The notes below the pieces were generated by a model. It saw only the letters and a program-made list of their open reading frames with translations. It did no database searches and had not been told where the DNA came from. Made by a program: the position numbers and the translations under genes. DNA of 64,000 bases from Actinomadura sp. WMMA1423 (GTDB taxonomy: Bacteria > Actinomycetota > Actinomycetes > Streptosporangiales > Streptosporangiaceae): NCBI RefSeq assembly GCF_006547145.1, contig NZ_CP041244.1, forward strand, positions 558,001 to 622,000, in the 5' to 3' direction. This document shows, in pieces, positions 40,791-50,072 of this stretch (positions are counted from its first letter, which is position 1; the number at the start of each line of letters is the position of its first letter).

Positions 40791-41636
40791 ATGGCCGCTG
40801 CGCGGGGTCTGCGGGTGCGCGAGGTGACGGTCCGCTTCGGTCGGCTGACGGCCGTCGACGGCGCGGGGCTCACCGCCCCGTCCGGCGCGGTGACCGGCCT
40901 CGTCGGCCCGAGCGGCGCGGGCAAGACGACGCTGTGCGACGTGATCACGGGGCTGCGGCGCCCGGCGGCGGGCACCGTGCTGCTGGACGGCGCCGACGTG
41001 ACGCGCGACGCCGCGCGGGAACGGGCCCGGCGCGGCATTGCCCGCACGTTCCAGCGGGCGGGCGCGGCCGGGCCCGCGACCGTCCGGCAGTCCGTCCGGG
41101 CCGCCGCGGCGAGGCACGCGATGACGCGGGAGCAGCCGGGCCGCACGGCGCGGGACCGCTGGCGGCGCCGCTGGGACGGGCGCCGCGAAGCGGGCGCCGC
41201 CGCCGACGGGCTGCTCGCCCGCCTCGGCATCGAGGACCACGCGGAGCGGCCCGTCCGGGACGCGCCGCCCGGCGTCGCCGGACTGGTGGACCTGGCTCGG
41301 GCCCTCGCCACCGAGCCGGCCGTGCTCGTGCTGGACGAGCCGTGGGCCGGTCTCCCGGACCGGCGCGCGCGGGCGCTGGAGGTCCTCCTGCGGGACCTGG
41401 CCGACGAGGGGCTGGCGGTGCTGGTCGCCGGGGACGAGATCGAGCCGGTGCTGGGCGTGTGCGACCTCCTGCACGTCCTGGACGGCGGCAGGGTGATCGC
41501 GGCCGGCCCCCCGGCGGAGGTGCGGGCCGACCCCCGCGTGCGGGACGCCTACCGCACCGGGCAGGACCTCACCACGTGTCGATCCACGGGCGGGGACGGT
41601 CGTCCATCGCCGGAGCCCCGGCCAGCACGGCGCTGA
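40791..41636 (+). CDS. Orphan LivG-like ABC ATPase with degenerate signature and switch motifs
   Basis: 281 residues. Walker A GPSGAGKTT (39-47) and Walker B AVLVLDEPWAGL (177-188) are intact and the Q-loop region is ARTFQRAG, so ATP should bind. The signature, LSGGQ-type in relatives, reads PPGVAG (159-164), and the switch His (VEHD in LivG) is replaced by AGDE with Asp at 215. A Arg/Ala-rich insert replaces part of the helical domain (about 100-135). No permease gene is near. Either a decayed transporter subunit or a non-transport ATPase. Its last 23 codons overlap, antisense, the end of the carboxylase gene. Confidence 0.8.
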   Translation: MAAARGLRVREVTVRFGRLTAVDGAGLTAPSGAVTGLVGPSGAGKTTLCDVITGLRRPAAGTVLLDGADVTRDAARERARRGIARTFQRAGAAGPATVRQSVRAAAARHAMTREQPGRTARDRWRRRWDGRREAGAAADGLLARLGIEDHAERPVRDAPPGVAGLVDLARALATEPAVLVLDEPWAGLPDRRARALEVLLRDLADEGLAVLVAGDEIEPVLGVCDLLHVLDGGRVIAAGPPAEVRADPRVRDAYRTGQDLTTCRSTGGDGRPSPEPRPARR

Positions 41637-44600
41637 TCCAGCGCCGCGTGTCGGCCGGGTCGATGACGTCGTCCAGCTCGAACACGGTGGCGGCGTGGAG
41701 CGCCTTGCCGTACTCGTAGGCGGCGGCGACCATCCGCTCGAACATCGCCTGCGGGTCCTCGGCGGCCTCCAGCTCCTTGCGGAACCCGAGCCGGACGGCG
41801 CCCTCCAGCCCCATGCCGCCGATCTCGCCGGTGGGCCAGGCGAGGGTGGCCAGCGGCGCCTTGAACCCGCCGCCCGCCATGGCCTGCGCCCCGAGCCCGT
41901 AGCCCTTGCGGAGCACGATCGTGACGAGCGGGACGCGCAGGTTGGCGCCGATGACGAACAGGCGGCCGAAGTGCCGGACGGTCGCGGTCCGCTCGGCCTC
42001 CGGGCCCACCATGAATCCAGGGGTGTCGCAGAGCGACACGATCGGCAGGCCGTGCGCGTCGCACAGCTGGAGGAAGCGGGCGGCCTTGTCGGCGGCGTCG
42101 CGGTCGATGGCACCGCCGAGGTGCGCGGGGTTGCTGGCGATCAGGCCCATCGGGCGGCCCTCGATCCGGACGAGCGCGGTGATGATCCCGACGCCGAACG
42201 CCCGGCGGAGCTCCAGCACCGAACCGGTGTCGGCGAGGTGGGAGACGGCGCGGCGGACGTCGTAGGCGCGCATCCGGTTCTCCGGGACGATGTGCCGCAG
42301 TGTCCGCTGGTCGTCGCAGGTCCAGTCGTCGGCGGGGCCCCGGAAGTAGGACAGGTAGCGGCGGGCCGCCCTGACCGCCTCGGCCTCGTCGTCCACCACG
42401 ATGTCGACGACGCCGTTCGGTTCCTGGTCGCCGACCGGGCCGATCTCCTCGGGCGTGAAGACGCCGAGGCCGCCGCCTTCGATCATGGCGGGGCCGCCCA
42501 TGCCGATGTTGGCGTCGCGGGTGGCGATGATGACGTCGCAGCAGCCGAGCAGGGCCGCGTTCCCGGCGAAGCAGCGCCCGCTCGCGATGCCCGCGGACGG
42601 GACCGCGCCGCTGAGCCGCCCCATCGCGTGGAACGTCGTCACGTCCAGGCCGGAGACGGTGCTGGTGTCGGTGTCGCCGGGGCGTCCGCCGCCGCCCTCG
42701 GCGAACAGGACCAGGGGCAGGCGGCGGCGGTGGGCGATGTCGAGCATGCGGTCGGTCTTGCGGTGGTTCTGATGCCCCTGCGTCCCGGCGAGGACCGTGT
42801 AGTCGTAGGACATCACGACCGCCTGCGCGCCGTCGACGTCCCCGATGCCGCAGACCATGCCGTCGGCGGGGGTGCGCTCGATGAGCTCCTCCAGGGAGCG
42901 GCGCTGCCGCTGCGCGGCGATCGCGAGGGCGCCGTACTCGACGAACGTGCCGGGGTCGCAGAGGTCGCCGATGTTCTCCCGCGCGGTGCGGCGGCCGCGC
43001 GCGTGCCGCTTGGCCACCGCCTCCGGGCGGGCCGCGTCGAGCCCGGTCTCGTGGCGGCGCAGCGCCTCGGCGAGATCGGGCCGGATCAGGTCCAGGTCGG
43101 CCGCCTCGTCCTCGGCGGCGTGGTCGCCGCCTGCCTCCGCGGGCTCGGTGAACAGCAGCGGCGCGCCCTCGGCCACGGTCTCGCCGGGCGCGGCGGCCAG
43201 GGCGCGGACGACGCCCGCCTCTCCCGCGCGTACGACGTGCTCCATCTTCATGGCCTCAAGGACCAGCACCGGCGCGCCCGCCCGGACGAGGTCGCCCTCG
43301 GACACCTCCACGCTCACGACCGTCCCCTGCATCGGGGCCGGGACGGCGACCGTGCCGGGCGGCCCGACGGGGGCCGCGGGCTCCTCGGGTCCGGCGGCGG
43401 ACGGGGCCGTCTCGACGTAGTAGCGGCGGTGCTCGCTCGCCAGCAGCTCGGTCAGGTGGTCGGCGACGAAGGACGTGCGGGCGCCGCCGGCGGTGAAGCC
43501 GGGGTGCCGCAGCACGCCCTGCAGCAGCGGGATGCTCGTGGCCACGCCCGCGATCTCGAACTCGCCCAGCGCGCCGTGGGCGCGGGCGGCGGCGGACGGC
43601 AGGTCCTCCGCGCGGGCGACGACCTTGGCGAGCAGCGGGTCGTAGCGCGGGCTCGCGCGGTACCCGGCGTACGCGTGGGTGTCGACGCGGACTCCGGGCC
43701 CGGACGGGGGCGCGAACGCGGTGAGCGTCCCGGCGCTCGGGCGCGGCGCCCCGTCCGCGCCGATCGTCTCGGCGTTGACCCGCACCTGCACGGCGCAGCC
43801 GGACACCGCGGGCGGGGCCGCCAGGCCGACACCGGCGAGGTCCTCCCCCATCGCCAGCCTGATCTGCGCCTTCACCAGGTCGACGCCGGTGATCTCCTCG
43901 GTCACGGTGTGCTCGACCTGGAGCCTGGGGTTGGCCTCCAGGAACCAGAAGTCCCCGCCGTCCACGAGGAACTCGAAGGTGCCGAGGCCGGCGTAGCGGA
44001 CCCGGGCCGCCATGCGCAGCGCGGCGTCCAGCAGCGCGTCCCGCACCGCGGAGGGCAGCGCGGGGGCGGGAGCGACCTCGATCAGCTTCTGGTGGCGGCG
44101 CTGGACGCTGCAGTCGCGCTCCCACAGGTGGGTGACGGTTCCGGACCCGTCGCCCACCACCTGGACCTCGATGTGGCGGGCGTCCGGCACGTACTTCTCG
44201 GCGTACAGTTCGCCGCTGCCGAAGGAGGCGAGCGCCTCCGACCGGCACCGCTCGTAGGCGTCCGCCATGGCCTCGGGGCCGGTGACGACGCGCATGCCGC
44301 GCCCTCCGCCGCCCGCGAGCGCCTTGAGCACGACGGTGCCGTGCTCGCGGGCGAACTCCTCAGCCTCGGCGGGGCTCACGGCGCCGGGCGTGCCGGGCGC
44401 CACGGGCACGCCCGCCTCCCGCGCCAGGCCGCGCGACGCCGCCTTGTCGCCCAGCAGCTCCAGCAGTTCCGGGGGCGGGCCGACGAACGTCAGGCCGGCG
44501 GCGGCGCAGCCGGCCGCGAAGCCCGCGTTCTCGCTCAGGAATCCGTAGCCGGGGTGGACGGCGTCGGCGCCGGAGTCCTTGGCGGCGGCGACGAGCGCGT

Positions 44601-44784
44601 CCGCGTCGAGGTATCCCGCGGCGCCCTCGCCGGGCAGGACGCGCGTCTCGTCGGCGCGCCTGGTGTGCGGTGAGGCCGCGTCGTCGCGGGTGCGCACCGC
44701 GACCGTCCGCAGGCCGAGCTCGGCCGCGGCCCGGACGACCCGCAGCGCGACCTCTCCCCTGTTGGCCACAAGGATCCCGCCCAC
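41569..44784 (-). CDS. Single-chain biotin-dependent acyl-CoA carboxylase (BC-BCCP-CT fusion, LCC type)
   Basis: 1071 residues holding every activity of an acyl-CoA carboxylase. Biotin carboxylase 1-450 (ILVANRGEVALRVVRAA, ALAGGGGRGMRVV ATP-grasp loop, FLEANPRLQVEHTVTEE, RYDPLLAKVV); biotin carrier 490-560 with EAMKMEH, biotinyl Lys at 513; carboxyltransferase from about 600 to the end (N half GGGRPGDTD and GGPAMIEGGGLGVF; C half SLCDTPGFMVGPEAE, AMAGGGFK). Most actinomycete carboxylases are split alpha and beta subunits; the fused form matches the long-chain acyl-CoA carboxylase described in mycobacteria. GTG start. The gene faces the orphan ABC ATPase and overlaps it by 68 bp; a TetR gene is divergent at its 5' side. 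Confidence 0.92.
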   Translation of the reverse strand: MGGILVANRGEVALRVVRAAAELGLRTVAVRTRDDAASPHTRRADETRVLPGEGAAGYLDADALVAAAKDSGADAVHPGYGFLSENAGFAAGCAAAGLTFVGPPPELLELLGDKAASRGLAREAGVPVAPGTPGAVSPAEAEEFAREHGTVVLKALAGGGGRGMRVVTGPEAMADAYERCRSEALASFGSGELYAEKYVPDARHIEVQVVGDGSGTVTHLWERDCSVQRRHQKLIEVAPAPALPSAVRDALLDAALRMAARVRYAGLGTFEFLVDGGDFWFLEANPRLQVEHTVTEEITGVDLVKAQIRLAMGEDLAGVGLAAPPAVSGCAVQVRVNAETIGADGAPRPSAGTLTAFAPPSGPGVRVDTHAYAGYRASPRYDPLLAKVVARAEDLPSAAARAHGALGEFEIAGVATSIPLLQGVLRHPGFTAGGARTSFVADHLTELLASEHRRYYVETAPSAAGPEEPAAPVGPPGTVAVPAPMQGTVVSVEVSEGDLVRAGAPVLVLEAMKMEHVVRAGEAGVVRALAAAPGETVAEGAPLLFTEPAEAGGDHAAEDEAADLDLIRPDLAEALRRHETGLDAARPEAVAKRHARGRRTARENIGDLCDPGTFVEYGALAIAAQRQRRSLEELIERTPADGMVCGIGDVDGAQAVVMSYDYTVLAGTQGHQNHRKTDRMLDIAHRRRLPLVLFAEGGGGRPGDTDTSTVSGLDVTTFHAMGRLSGAVPSAGIASGRCFAGNAALLGCCDVIIATRDANIGMGGPAMIEGGGLGVFTPEEIGPVGDQEPNGVVDIVVDDEAEAVRAARRYLSYFRGPADDWTCDDQRTLRHIVPENRMRAYDVRRAVSHLADTGSVLELRRAFGVGIITALVRIEGRPMGLIASNPAHLGGAIDRDAADKAARFLQLCDAHGLPIVSLCDTPGFMVGPEAERTATVRHFGRLFVIGANLRVPLVTIVLRKGYGLGAQAMAGGGFKAPLATLAWPTGEIGGMGLEGAVRLGFRKELEAAEDPQAMFERMVAAAYEYGKALHAATVFELDDVIDPADTRRWISAVLAGAPAMDDRPRPWIDTW

Positions 44785-44938
44785 CCGGCCTCCTCACCTC
44801 GCCTGAGCCGGTCGGCCCTCACTCTAGAGAGCGGGGCGCGGGCGACCGCGCTCGGAGGTCCCGGGCCGCCGCCCGGCCCGCGCGGCGGGACCGCCGGGAT
44901 CCGTCGGGCGCGCGATGGCCCGGCGGCGGCCCGCGGGG

Positions 44939-44961
44939 GATAATGGCATACCGACCGGCAT
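44939..44961 (+). promoter_or_regulatory. -10 box and operator half-site before the TetR gene
   Basis: GATAAT (44939-44944) resembles a -10 box and is followed by CATACCGACCGG (44947-44958), 11 of 12 identical to the left half of the operator at 36041. The site covers the expected transcription start of the TetR gene at 44980, fitting autorepression. Confidence 0.5.
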
Positions 44962-44979
44962 CCTGGAGGGCGACGACAC

Positions 44980-45573
44980 ATGGGCACCGCGGGTCGTTCC
45001 GTGCGCGAATCCCTGCTGGACGCCGCGGCGGACCTCCTGGTGGAGCGCGGCTACCGGGCCGTCCGGATGCTGGACGTCGCCGCCGCCGCCGGGGTCAGCC
45101 GGCAGACCGTCTACAACGAGTTCGGCGACAAGTGGGGCCTCGCGCAGGCGGTCGTGATCCGCGACAACGAGCGCTACCTCGACGGAATCGACGCGGTGCT
45201 GTCCGAGCACGACGACCTGTACTCGGCGGTGGTCGCCGCCGTGACGTTCTCGCTGGAGACCTCCGCCGACGACCAGCTGAAGAAGGCGGTGCTGACGGGC
45301 GCGGGCGGCGACGAGATGCTGCCGCTGCTCACCACGCAGGCGGAGCCGGTGCTGTTCGCCGCCAGCGCCCGCATCGCCGAGCACGCGCTGCGCCAGTGGC
45401 CGGATCTGGACCGCGCGGCGCTCACCGAGGTCGCCGACGCGGCCGTGCGCCTGACGATGAGCCACATCATGCTGCCCTCCGGCCCCCCGGAGGTCTTCGC
45501 CCACTTCGTCGCCCGCATGGTGACCCGCTACATGGCCGCCACCGCGCGGGCCCAGGGCCGCGCCGGCCGGTGA
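44980..45573 (+). CDS. TetR-family regulator of the acyl-CoA genes
   Basis: 197 residues. HTH: YRAVRMLDVAAAAGVSRQTVYNEFGDKWGLA (in two overlapping pieces); ligand-binding region 75-190 with HIMLPSGPPEVFAHFVARMV, typical of TetR proteins beside acyl-CoA dehydrogenases. ATG start; GGAGGG 12-13 nt upstream. It is divergent from the single-chain carboxylase and precedes an acyl-CoA dehydrogenase by 108 bp. Related operator half-sites before itself, that dehydrogenase and the distant pair at 35994 suggest it controls all three, with an acyl-CoA as inducer. Confidence 0.9.
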   Translation: MGTAGRSVRESLLDAAADLLVERGYRAVRMLDVAAAAGVSRQTVYNEFGDKWGLAQAVVIRDNERYLDGIDAVLSEHDDLYSAVVAAVTFSLETSADDQLKKAVLTGAGGDEMLPLLTTQAEPVLFAASARIAEHALRQWPDLDRAALTEVADAAVRLTMSHIMLPSGPPEVFAHFVARMVTRYMAATARAQGRAGR

Positions 45574-45622
45574 CGGCCGGGCGGGCGCCCCTCCGCCGAC
45601 CCCGCGTCAGTGACCACTTACT

Positions 45623-45630
45623 CCGGTCGG
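45623..45630 (+). promoter_or_regulatory. Operator half-site CCGGTCGG before acyl-CoA dehydrogenase
   Basis: CCGGTCGG, the right half of the ACCGACCGGTCGGT core seen at 36041, lies 51 bp before the ATG of the acyl-CoA dehydrogenase. An 8-mer of C and G is easily met by chance here, so it counts only together with the other two sites. Confidence 0.3.
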
Positions 45631-45681
45631 CTACCGTGAGCCGCGCGAGAGTCGACGAGGGAGCTTTGCGAGGGAGGCGCG

Positions 45682-46863
45682 ATGGACTTCGACCTGCCGG
45701 AGGGCGCGGCCGCGGTGCGGGAGGGCGTCCTGGCGATCGCCGGGAAGTACGACCAGGACTACTGGAGCCGGTGCGACACCGACAAGCGGTGGCCCGAGGA
45801 GGTCTGGCGGGAGCTGGTCGACGGCGGCTGGCACAGCCTGGCGATACCCGAGGAGTACGGCGGCGGGGGCCAGGGGCTGCTGGAGCTGGCGGTGGCCCTG
45901 GAGGCGCTCGCCGAAGGCGGCGCGGGCGGCGCCGCGTCGTTCATGTACCTGCTGACGCCCGCGTTCGGCGGGCTCACCATCGCCCGGCACGGCACCGCCG
46001 AGCAGAGGCGCGAGTTCCTGCCGGGGATCGCCTCCGGCGAGATCGAGACCTGCTTCGCCGTCACCGAGCCGGACGCGGGCAGCAACGCGATCAACATCGC
46101 GACCCAGGCGCGCCGCGACGGCGACTCCTACCTCGTCAGCGGCCAGAAGATCTGGATCTCCGGCGTGGAGCGCGCCGACTTCCTCGTCCTGGTCACCCGG
46201 ACGATCCCGGCCGCGGAGGCCCGTCCTCGCACGGCCGGCTTCACCGTCCTGCTCGTGGACGTCAAGGAGGCCGTGGCCGAGGGCACGCTGACCTACCGGC
46301 CCATCCCGAAGCTCGGCACCAACACCGTCGCGTCCAGCATGGTCTTCCTGGACGGTGTGCGCGTGCCCGCCGAACGCGTCCTCGGCGAGCCCGACCAGGG
46401 CTTCGCCGTCCTGTGGGACATCCTCAACCCCGAGCGGATCCTCGCCGCCGCGGGCGGCGTCGGGTCCGGCGGACTGGTGCTGAAGATCGCCTGCGAGTAC
46501 GCCGGCGAGCGCTCACCCTTCGGCACGCCGATCGGGGCGCACCAGGGCGTCGCGTTCCCGCTCGCGCGGATCAAGGCGCAGCTGGAGCTGGCGCGGCTGA
46601 TGACCTACAAGGCCGCCTGGCTGTGGGACCGGGGGCGGCCGTGCGGCTCGGAGGCCAACATCGCCAAGCTCACCGCGGCGGACGCGGCCTGGCAGGCGGC
46701 CGACCGGGCGTTCCAGACCCACGGCGGCATGGCGTACTCGCTGGAGTACCCGATCGCCCGGATGTTCCGCGACGCCCGCATCGGCAAGAACATCCCGGTC
46801 GCCGAGGAACTCGTCCTCGCCCACATCGCCCAGCACGAACTGGGGCTCCCCAAGTCGTACTGA
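45682..46863 (+). CDS. Acyl-CoA dehydrogenase
   Basis: 393 residues, full-length FAD flavoprotein. [20 protein letters not shown] and [20 protein letters not shown] are the FAD and substrate strands; [25 protein letters not shown] and [24 protein letters not shown] form the C-terminal helical domain, and the ending [21 protein letters not shown] carries the position of the catalytic Glu. It introduces a 2,3-double bond into acyl-CoA. ATG with GGGAGG upstream. Follows the TetR gene in the same direction and faces an enoyl-CoA hydratase, the next step of beta-oxidation. Confidence 0.93.
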   Translation: MDFDLPEGAAAVREGVLAIAGKYDQDYWSRCDTDKRWPEEVWRELVDGGWHSLAIPEEYGGGGQGLLELAVALEALAEGGAGGAASFMYLLTPAFGGLTIARHGTAEQRREFLPGIASGEIETCFAVTEPDAGSNAINIATQARRDGDSYLVSGQKIWISGVERADFLVLVTRTIPAAEARPRTAGFTVLLVDVKEAVAEGTLTYRPIPKLGTNTVASSMVFLDGVRVPAERVLGEPDQGFAVLWDILNPERILAAAGGVGSGGLVLKIACEYAGERSPFGTPIGAHQGVAFPLARIKAQLELARLMTYKAAWLWDRGRPCGSEANIAKLTAADAAWQAADRAFQTHGGMAYSLEYPIARMFRDARIGKNIPVAEELVLAHIAQHELGLPKSY

Positions 46864-46890
46864 CCAGGGCCGGACGGGTAGCCCCCGGTC

Positions 46891-46905
46891 GAGCGCGGGC
46901 CGCGC

Positions 46906-46907
<2 letters not shown>
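46891..46907. terminator. Hairpin between convergent acyl-CoA dehydrogenase and enoyl-CoA hydratase
   Basis: GAGCGCGG (46891-46898) and CCGCGCTC (46900-46907) form a perfect inverted repeat around one base; the right arm includes part of the hydratase stop codon. Likely bidirectional terminator. Confidence 0.5.
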
Positions 46908-47693
<786 letters not shown>

Positions 47694-47697
<4 letters not shown>

Positions 47698-48659
47698 GCC
47701 GCACTCCCCTGCCGCGAGTGGTCGTCGAATGCCGCGCGCAATCGTCGCACAGCGAACTCCACCGCCTCGGCACCGGCGTCGAAGATCTCGGGCAGCAGGA
47801 AGAAGGAGTGCACGACGCCGTCGTAGCGGCGCAGCTCCACCGGCACGCCGGCCGCGGCGAGCCGGCGGGCGTACTCCTCGGCCTCGTCGCGCAGGATGTC
47901 GCACTCGGCGGTGATGACGGTGGCGGGCGCGGCACCGGCCAGGTCCGGGGAGCGCAGCGGGGCGAGCCTCGGGTCCGACGGGTCGGCGCCGCCCCGGTAG
48001 AGCTCCATGAACCGGGCGAGCGAGCCGGCGTCCAGCCCGTACCCCGTCCCGAACTCCCGCCAGCTCGGGGTGTCCATCGCCGTGTCGGTCACAGGGTAGA
48101 CGAGCAGCTGGTGGGCGAGCCGCACCCCGGCGTCCCTGGCCAGCAGCGCGCAGGCCGCGGCGAGGTTCCCGCCGGCGCTGTCGCCCGCGACCGCCACGGC
48201 CCCGTGCCGGACGCCGTACCGGCCGGGTTCGCGCGCCGCCGAGGAGACCACCGCCCACGCGTCGTCCACCGCCGCGGGGAACGGGTGCTCGGGCGCCAGG
48301 CGGTAGTCGACGCTCAGCACGACGCACTCCGCCGCGGCCGCCAGGTCGCGGCAGAAGGCGTCCACGTTGTCGACGCCGCCGAGCACCCATCCCCCGCCGT
48401 GCAGGTAGACGACGGCGGGCAGCGGCCCCCGCTCCGGCGGCAGCGGGCGGTACAGCCGCACCGGCACCGGCCCCCCGGGGCCGGGCACCTCGATGTCGCG
48501 CACCCGCGGGAGCTGCCGCCGCACGACGGGGAACACCGCGCCGATCCGCTCCCGCATCTCCGCGATCGCGGGCTCGGCGGCCGGGTCCCGTCCCGGCGGC
48601 GCGGCCGTCCACGAGCCGAGCAGTTCCAGAAAGCTCACGGTCTGCGGGTGCAGGGGCAT
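47694..48659 (-). CDS. Alpha/beta hydrolase, hormone-sensitive-lipase (HSL) family esterase
   Basis: 321 residues. Oxyanion motif [32 protein letters not shown], nucleophile elbow [13 protein letters not shown], late [13 protein letters not shown] (Asp) and [11 protein letters not shown] (His) give a complete HSL triad. It hydrolyses short acyl esters or thioester-like substrates. ATG at 48659 with GGAGG upstream. First gene of a two-gene unit with enoyl-CoA hydratase, which suggests it releases or processes an acyl substrate. Confidence 0.9.
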
Positions 48660-48732
48660 GCGGCTGCCTCCGGGGGATGTCGGCGGGGTCCTCCCCACGG
48701 CTTCCCCGGTGGCCCGGCGATCAATCCCGGCG

Positions 48733-49527
48733 TCAGCGGCCCGCCGCGCCGACGGCGGCCCGCGCGACCGCCGCCGGCCTGCGGCCCGCGGCCTCCGCGA
48801 CGAGGGCCTCGAACAGGCGCCGGTCGTCGCCCTCCTCGGGGTGCCACTGGACGGCGAGCCCGAAGCGGTGCCCCTGGAGCTCCACGGCCTCGACGACCTG
48901 GTCCTCGGCCCACGCGACGGCGGTCAGGCCCTTGCCGAGCCGGCTCACCGCCTGGTGGTGGCAGGTGGGCACGTCGGCCGAGCCGCCGAGGATCCTGCCG
49001 GCCAGGCTCGACTCGCTGATCCGCACCCGGTGCGAGCCGAACAGCCCGGCCTCCGGGGCGTGCCCCCGGTGCCCCACCGCCTCCGGCAGGTGCTGGACGA
49101 GGGCACCGCCGCGCACGACGTTCAGCACCTGCATGCCCCGGGAGATCGCCAGGAACGGCAGGTCCGCGGCCACCACGGCGCGGGCGAGGGCCAGCTCGAA
49201 CCGGTCGCGCTGCGGCTGCGGCGGGCCGGTCTCGTAGTGCCGGAAGGCGCCGTACAGCTCCGGGTCGAGGTCGGCGCCGCCCGCCAGGACGACGCCGTCC
49301 AGCCGGGACACCAGGGTGTCCAGCCCGCGCAGGGTCGCGGCCGGAGGCAGCAGGACCGGGACGCCGCCGGCCCGCTCGACCGAGCGCGCATACGGAACCG
49401 GCAGCAGCGCGGCCTCGCGCACCCACAGCCCCCATCGGGCCGGCTCCTGGTAGGCGGTGATGCCGATGAGCGGCGGCGCGCCCTCACCGGCCGCGGGGCG
49501 CGGGACCCCGCGCGCGGCTTCTGACAT
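48733..49527 (-). CDS. Class I glutamine-amidotransferase-like protein (PuuD family) with Cys-to-Ser nucleophile
   Basis: 264 residues. The family cleaves gamma-glutamyl-GABA-type amides in polyamine or glutamate-amide catabolism. ITAYQEPARWG, VVLAGGADLDPELYG and AVQWHPEE (His and Glu of the triad) fit. The elbow, LAICRGMQ in relatives, reads FLAISRGMQVLNVVRGGALV, with Ser129 (TCC at 49143-49141). Amidase activity by the normal thiol route should be lost or weak; it may be a binding protein or use Ser. ATG with GGGGGAGA upstream. Monocistronic; no puuA or puuC nearby. Confidence 0.87.
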   Translation of the reverse strand: MSEAARGVPRPAAGEGAPPLIGITAYQEPARWGLWVREAALLPVPYARSVERAGGVPVLLPPAATLRGLDTLVSRLDGVVLAGGADLDPELYGAFRHYETGPPQPQRDRFELALARAVVAADLPFLAISRGMQVLNVVRGGALVQHLPEAVGHRGHAPEAGLFGSHRVRISESSLAGRILGGSADVPTCHHQAVSRLGKGLTAVAWAEDQVVEAVELQGHRFGLAVQWHPEEGDDRRLFEALVAEAAGRRPAAVARAAVGAAGR

Positions 49528-50072
49528 GCGTGTCTCCCCCTCTGCTGGGCACCGGCGGCGGGACGGCGACGTACATGGGTGATCCGCCTGCCGGCCGCAC
49601 GTCACCGTGCGTCACCCGCCCCCTCGCGCAGCCCCGCCCCCGGGCCCTCCTTCCGGCCAGCTTGCCGCACGGCGGGGATCCCCGCCGGGGAAAGCGCCGA
49701 GATGGGCGCGCGGCGCCGACACCGGCGCCGAGCGGCCCTCCGGGAACGGAGAGCGGAAAGACCGAGAATTCGGAAATCTTCTCCCCGGATGCAGGTTCTT
49801 CCTCCACATCCGGGCGGGTTCTTCCTGAACGTCGGAACGCCGATCTGATACTGATCAGTATGCGTTGACTCGGCCACTTACCATCTGTCACGGAGAATTG
49901 ACGAGCAATTACACCGAGTAGCGATCTTGAAGCCCTTCGCCAGCAGTCTATTGAGTACCTGCGGTGATTGATGAGAGAATCTCACCGAGTCGGGCACCCG
50001 GCGCACACGGATCGACCGTCGCTCCTGCCGTCCGGCCACCGAAAACAGCCCGAAGGGGAGGCGTGCCGCCGA
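49528..50072. other. 545-bp gene-free stretch upstream of the flavohaemoglobin gene
   Basis: I see no convincing gene. The first half is GC-rich with a perfect 8-bp stem CGGCGCCG (49711-49718)/CGGCGCCG (49723-49730). The second half (49740-49990) is far richer in A and T and holds a 14-bp palindrome at 49848-49861 and promoter-like hexamers such as TTGAAG-N16-TATTGA. Short overlapping frames here are low-complexity Pro/Gly/Arg and not credible proteins. Confidence 0.6.
49848..49861. promoter_or_regulatory. Perfect palindrome ATACTGATCAGTAT
   Basis: A 14-bp exact palindrome, 211 bp before the flavohaemoglobin start, in AT-rich sequence next to a TTGACT hexamer at its right edge. Nitric-oxide or redox-responsive control would be expected for this gene; the regulator is not encoded next to it unless it is the XRE protein at 51210. 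Confidence 0.5.

Noticed and set aside
49530..49868. 112-codon frame in the gap before the flavohaemoglobin
   Set aside because: Low-complexity Pro/Gly/Ser/Arg composition, several overlapping rivals on both strands, no ribosome site and no recognisable domain.
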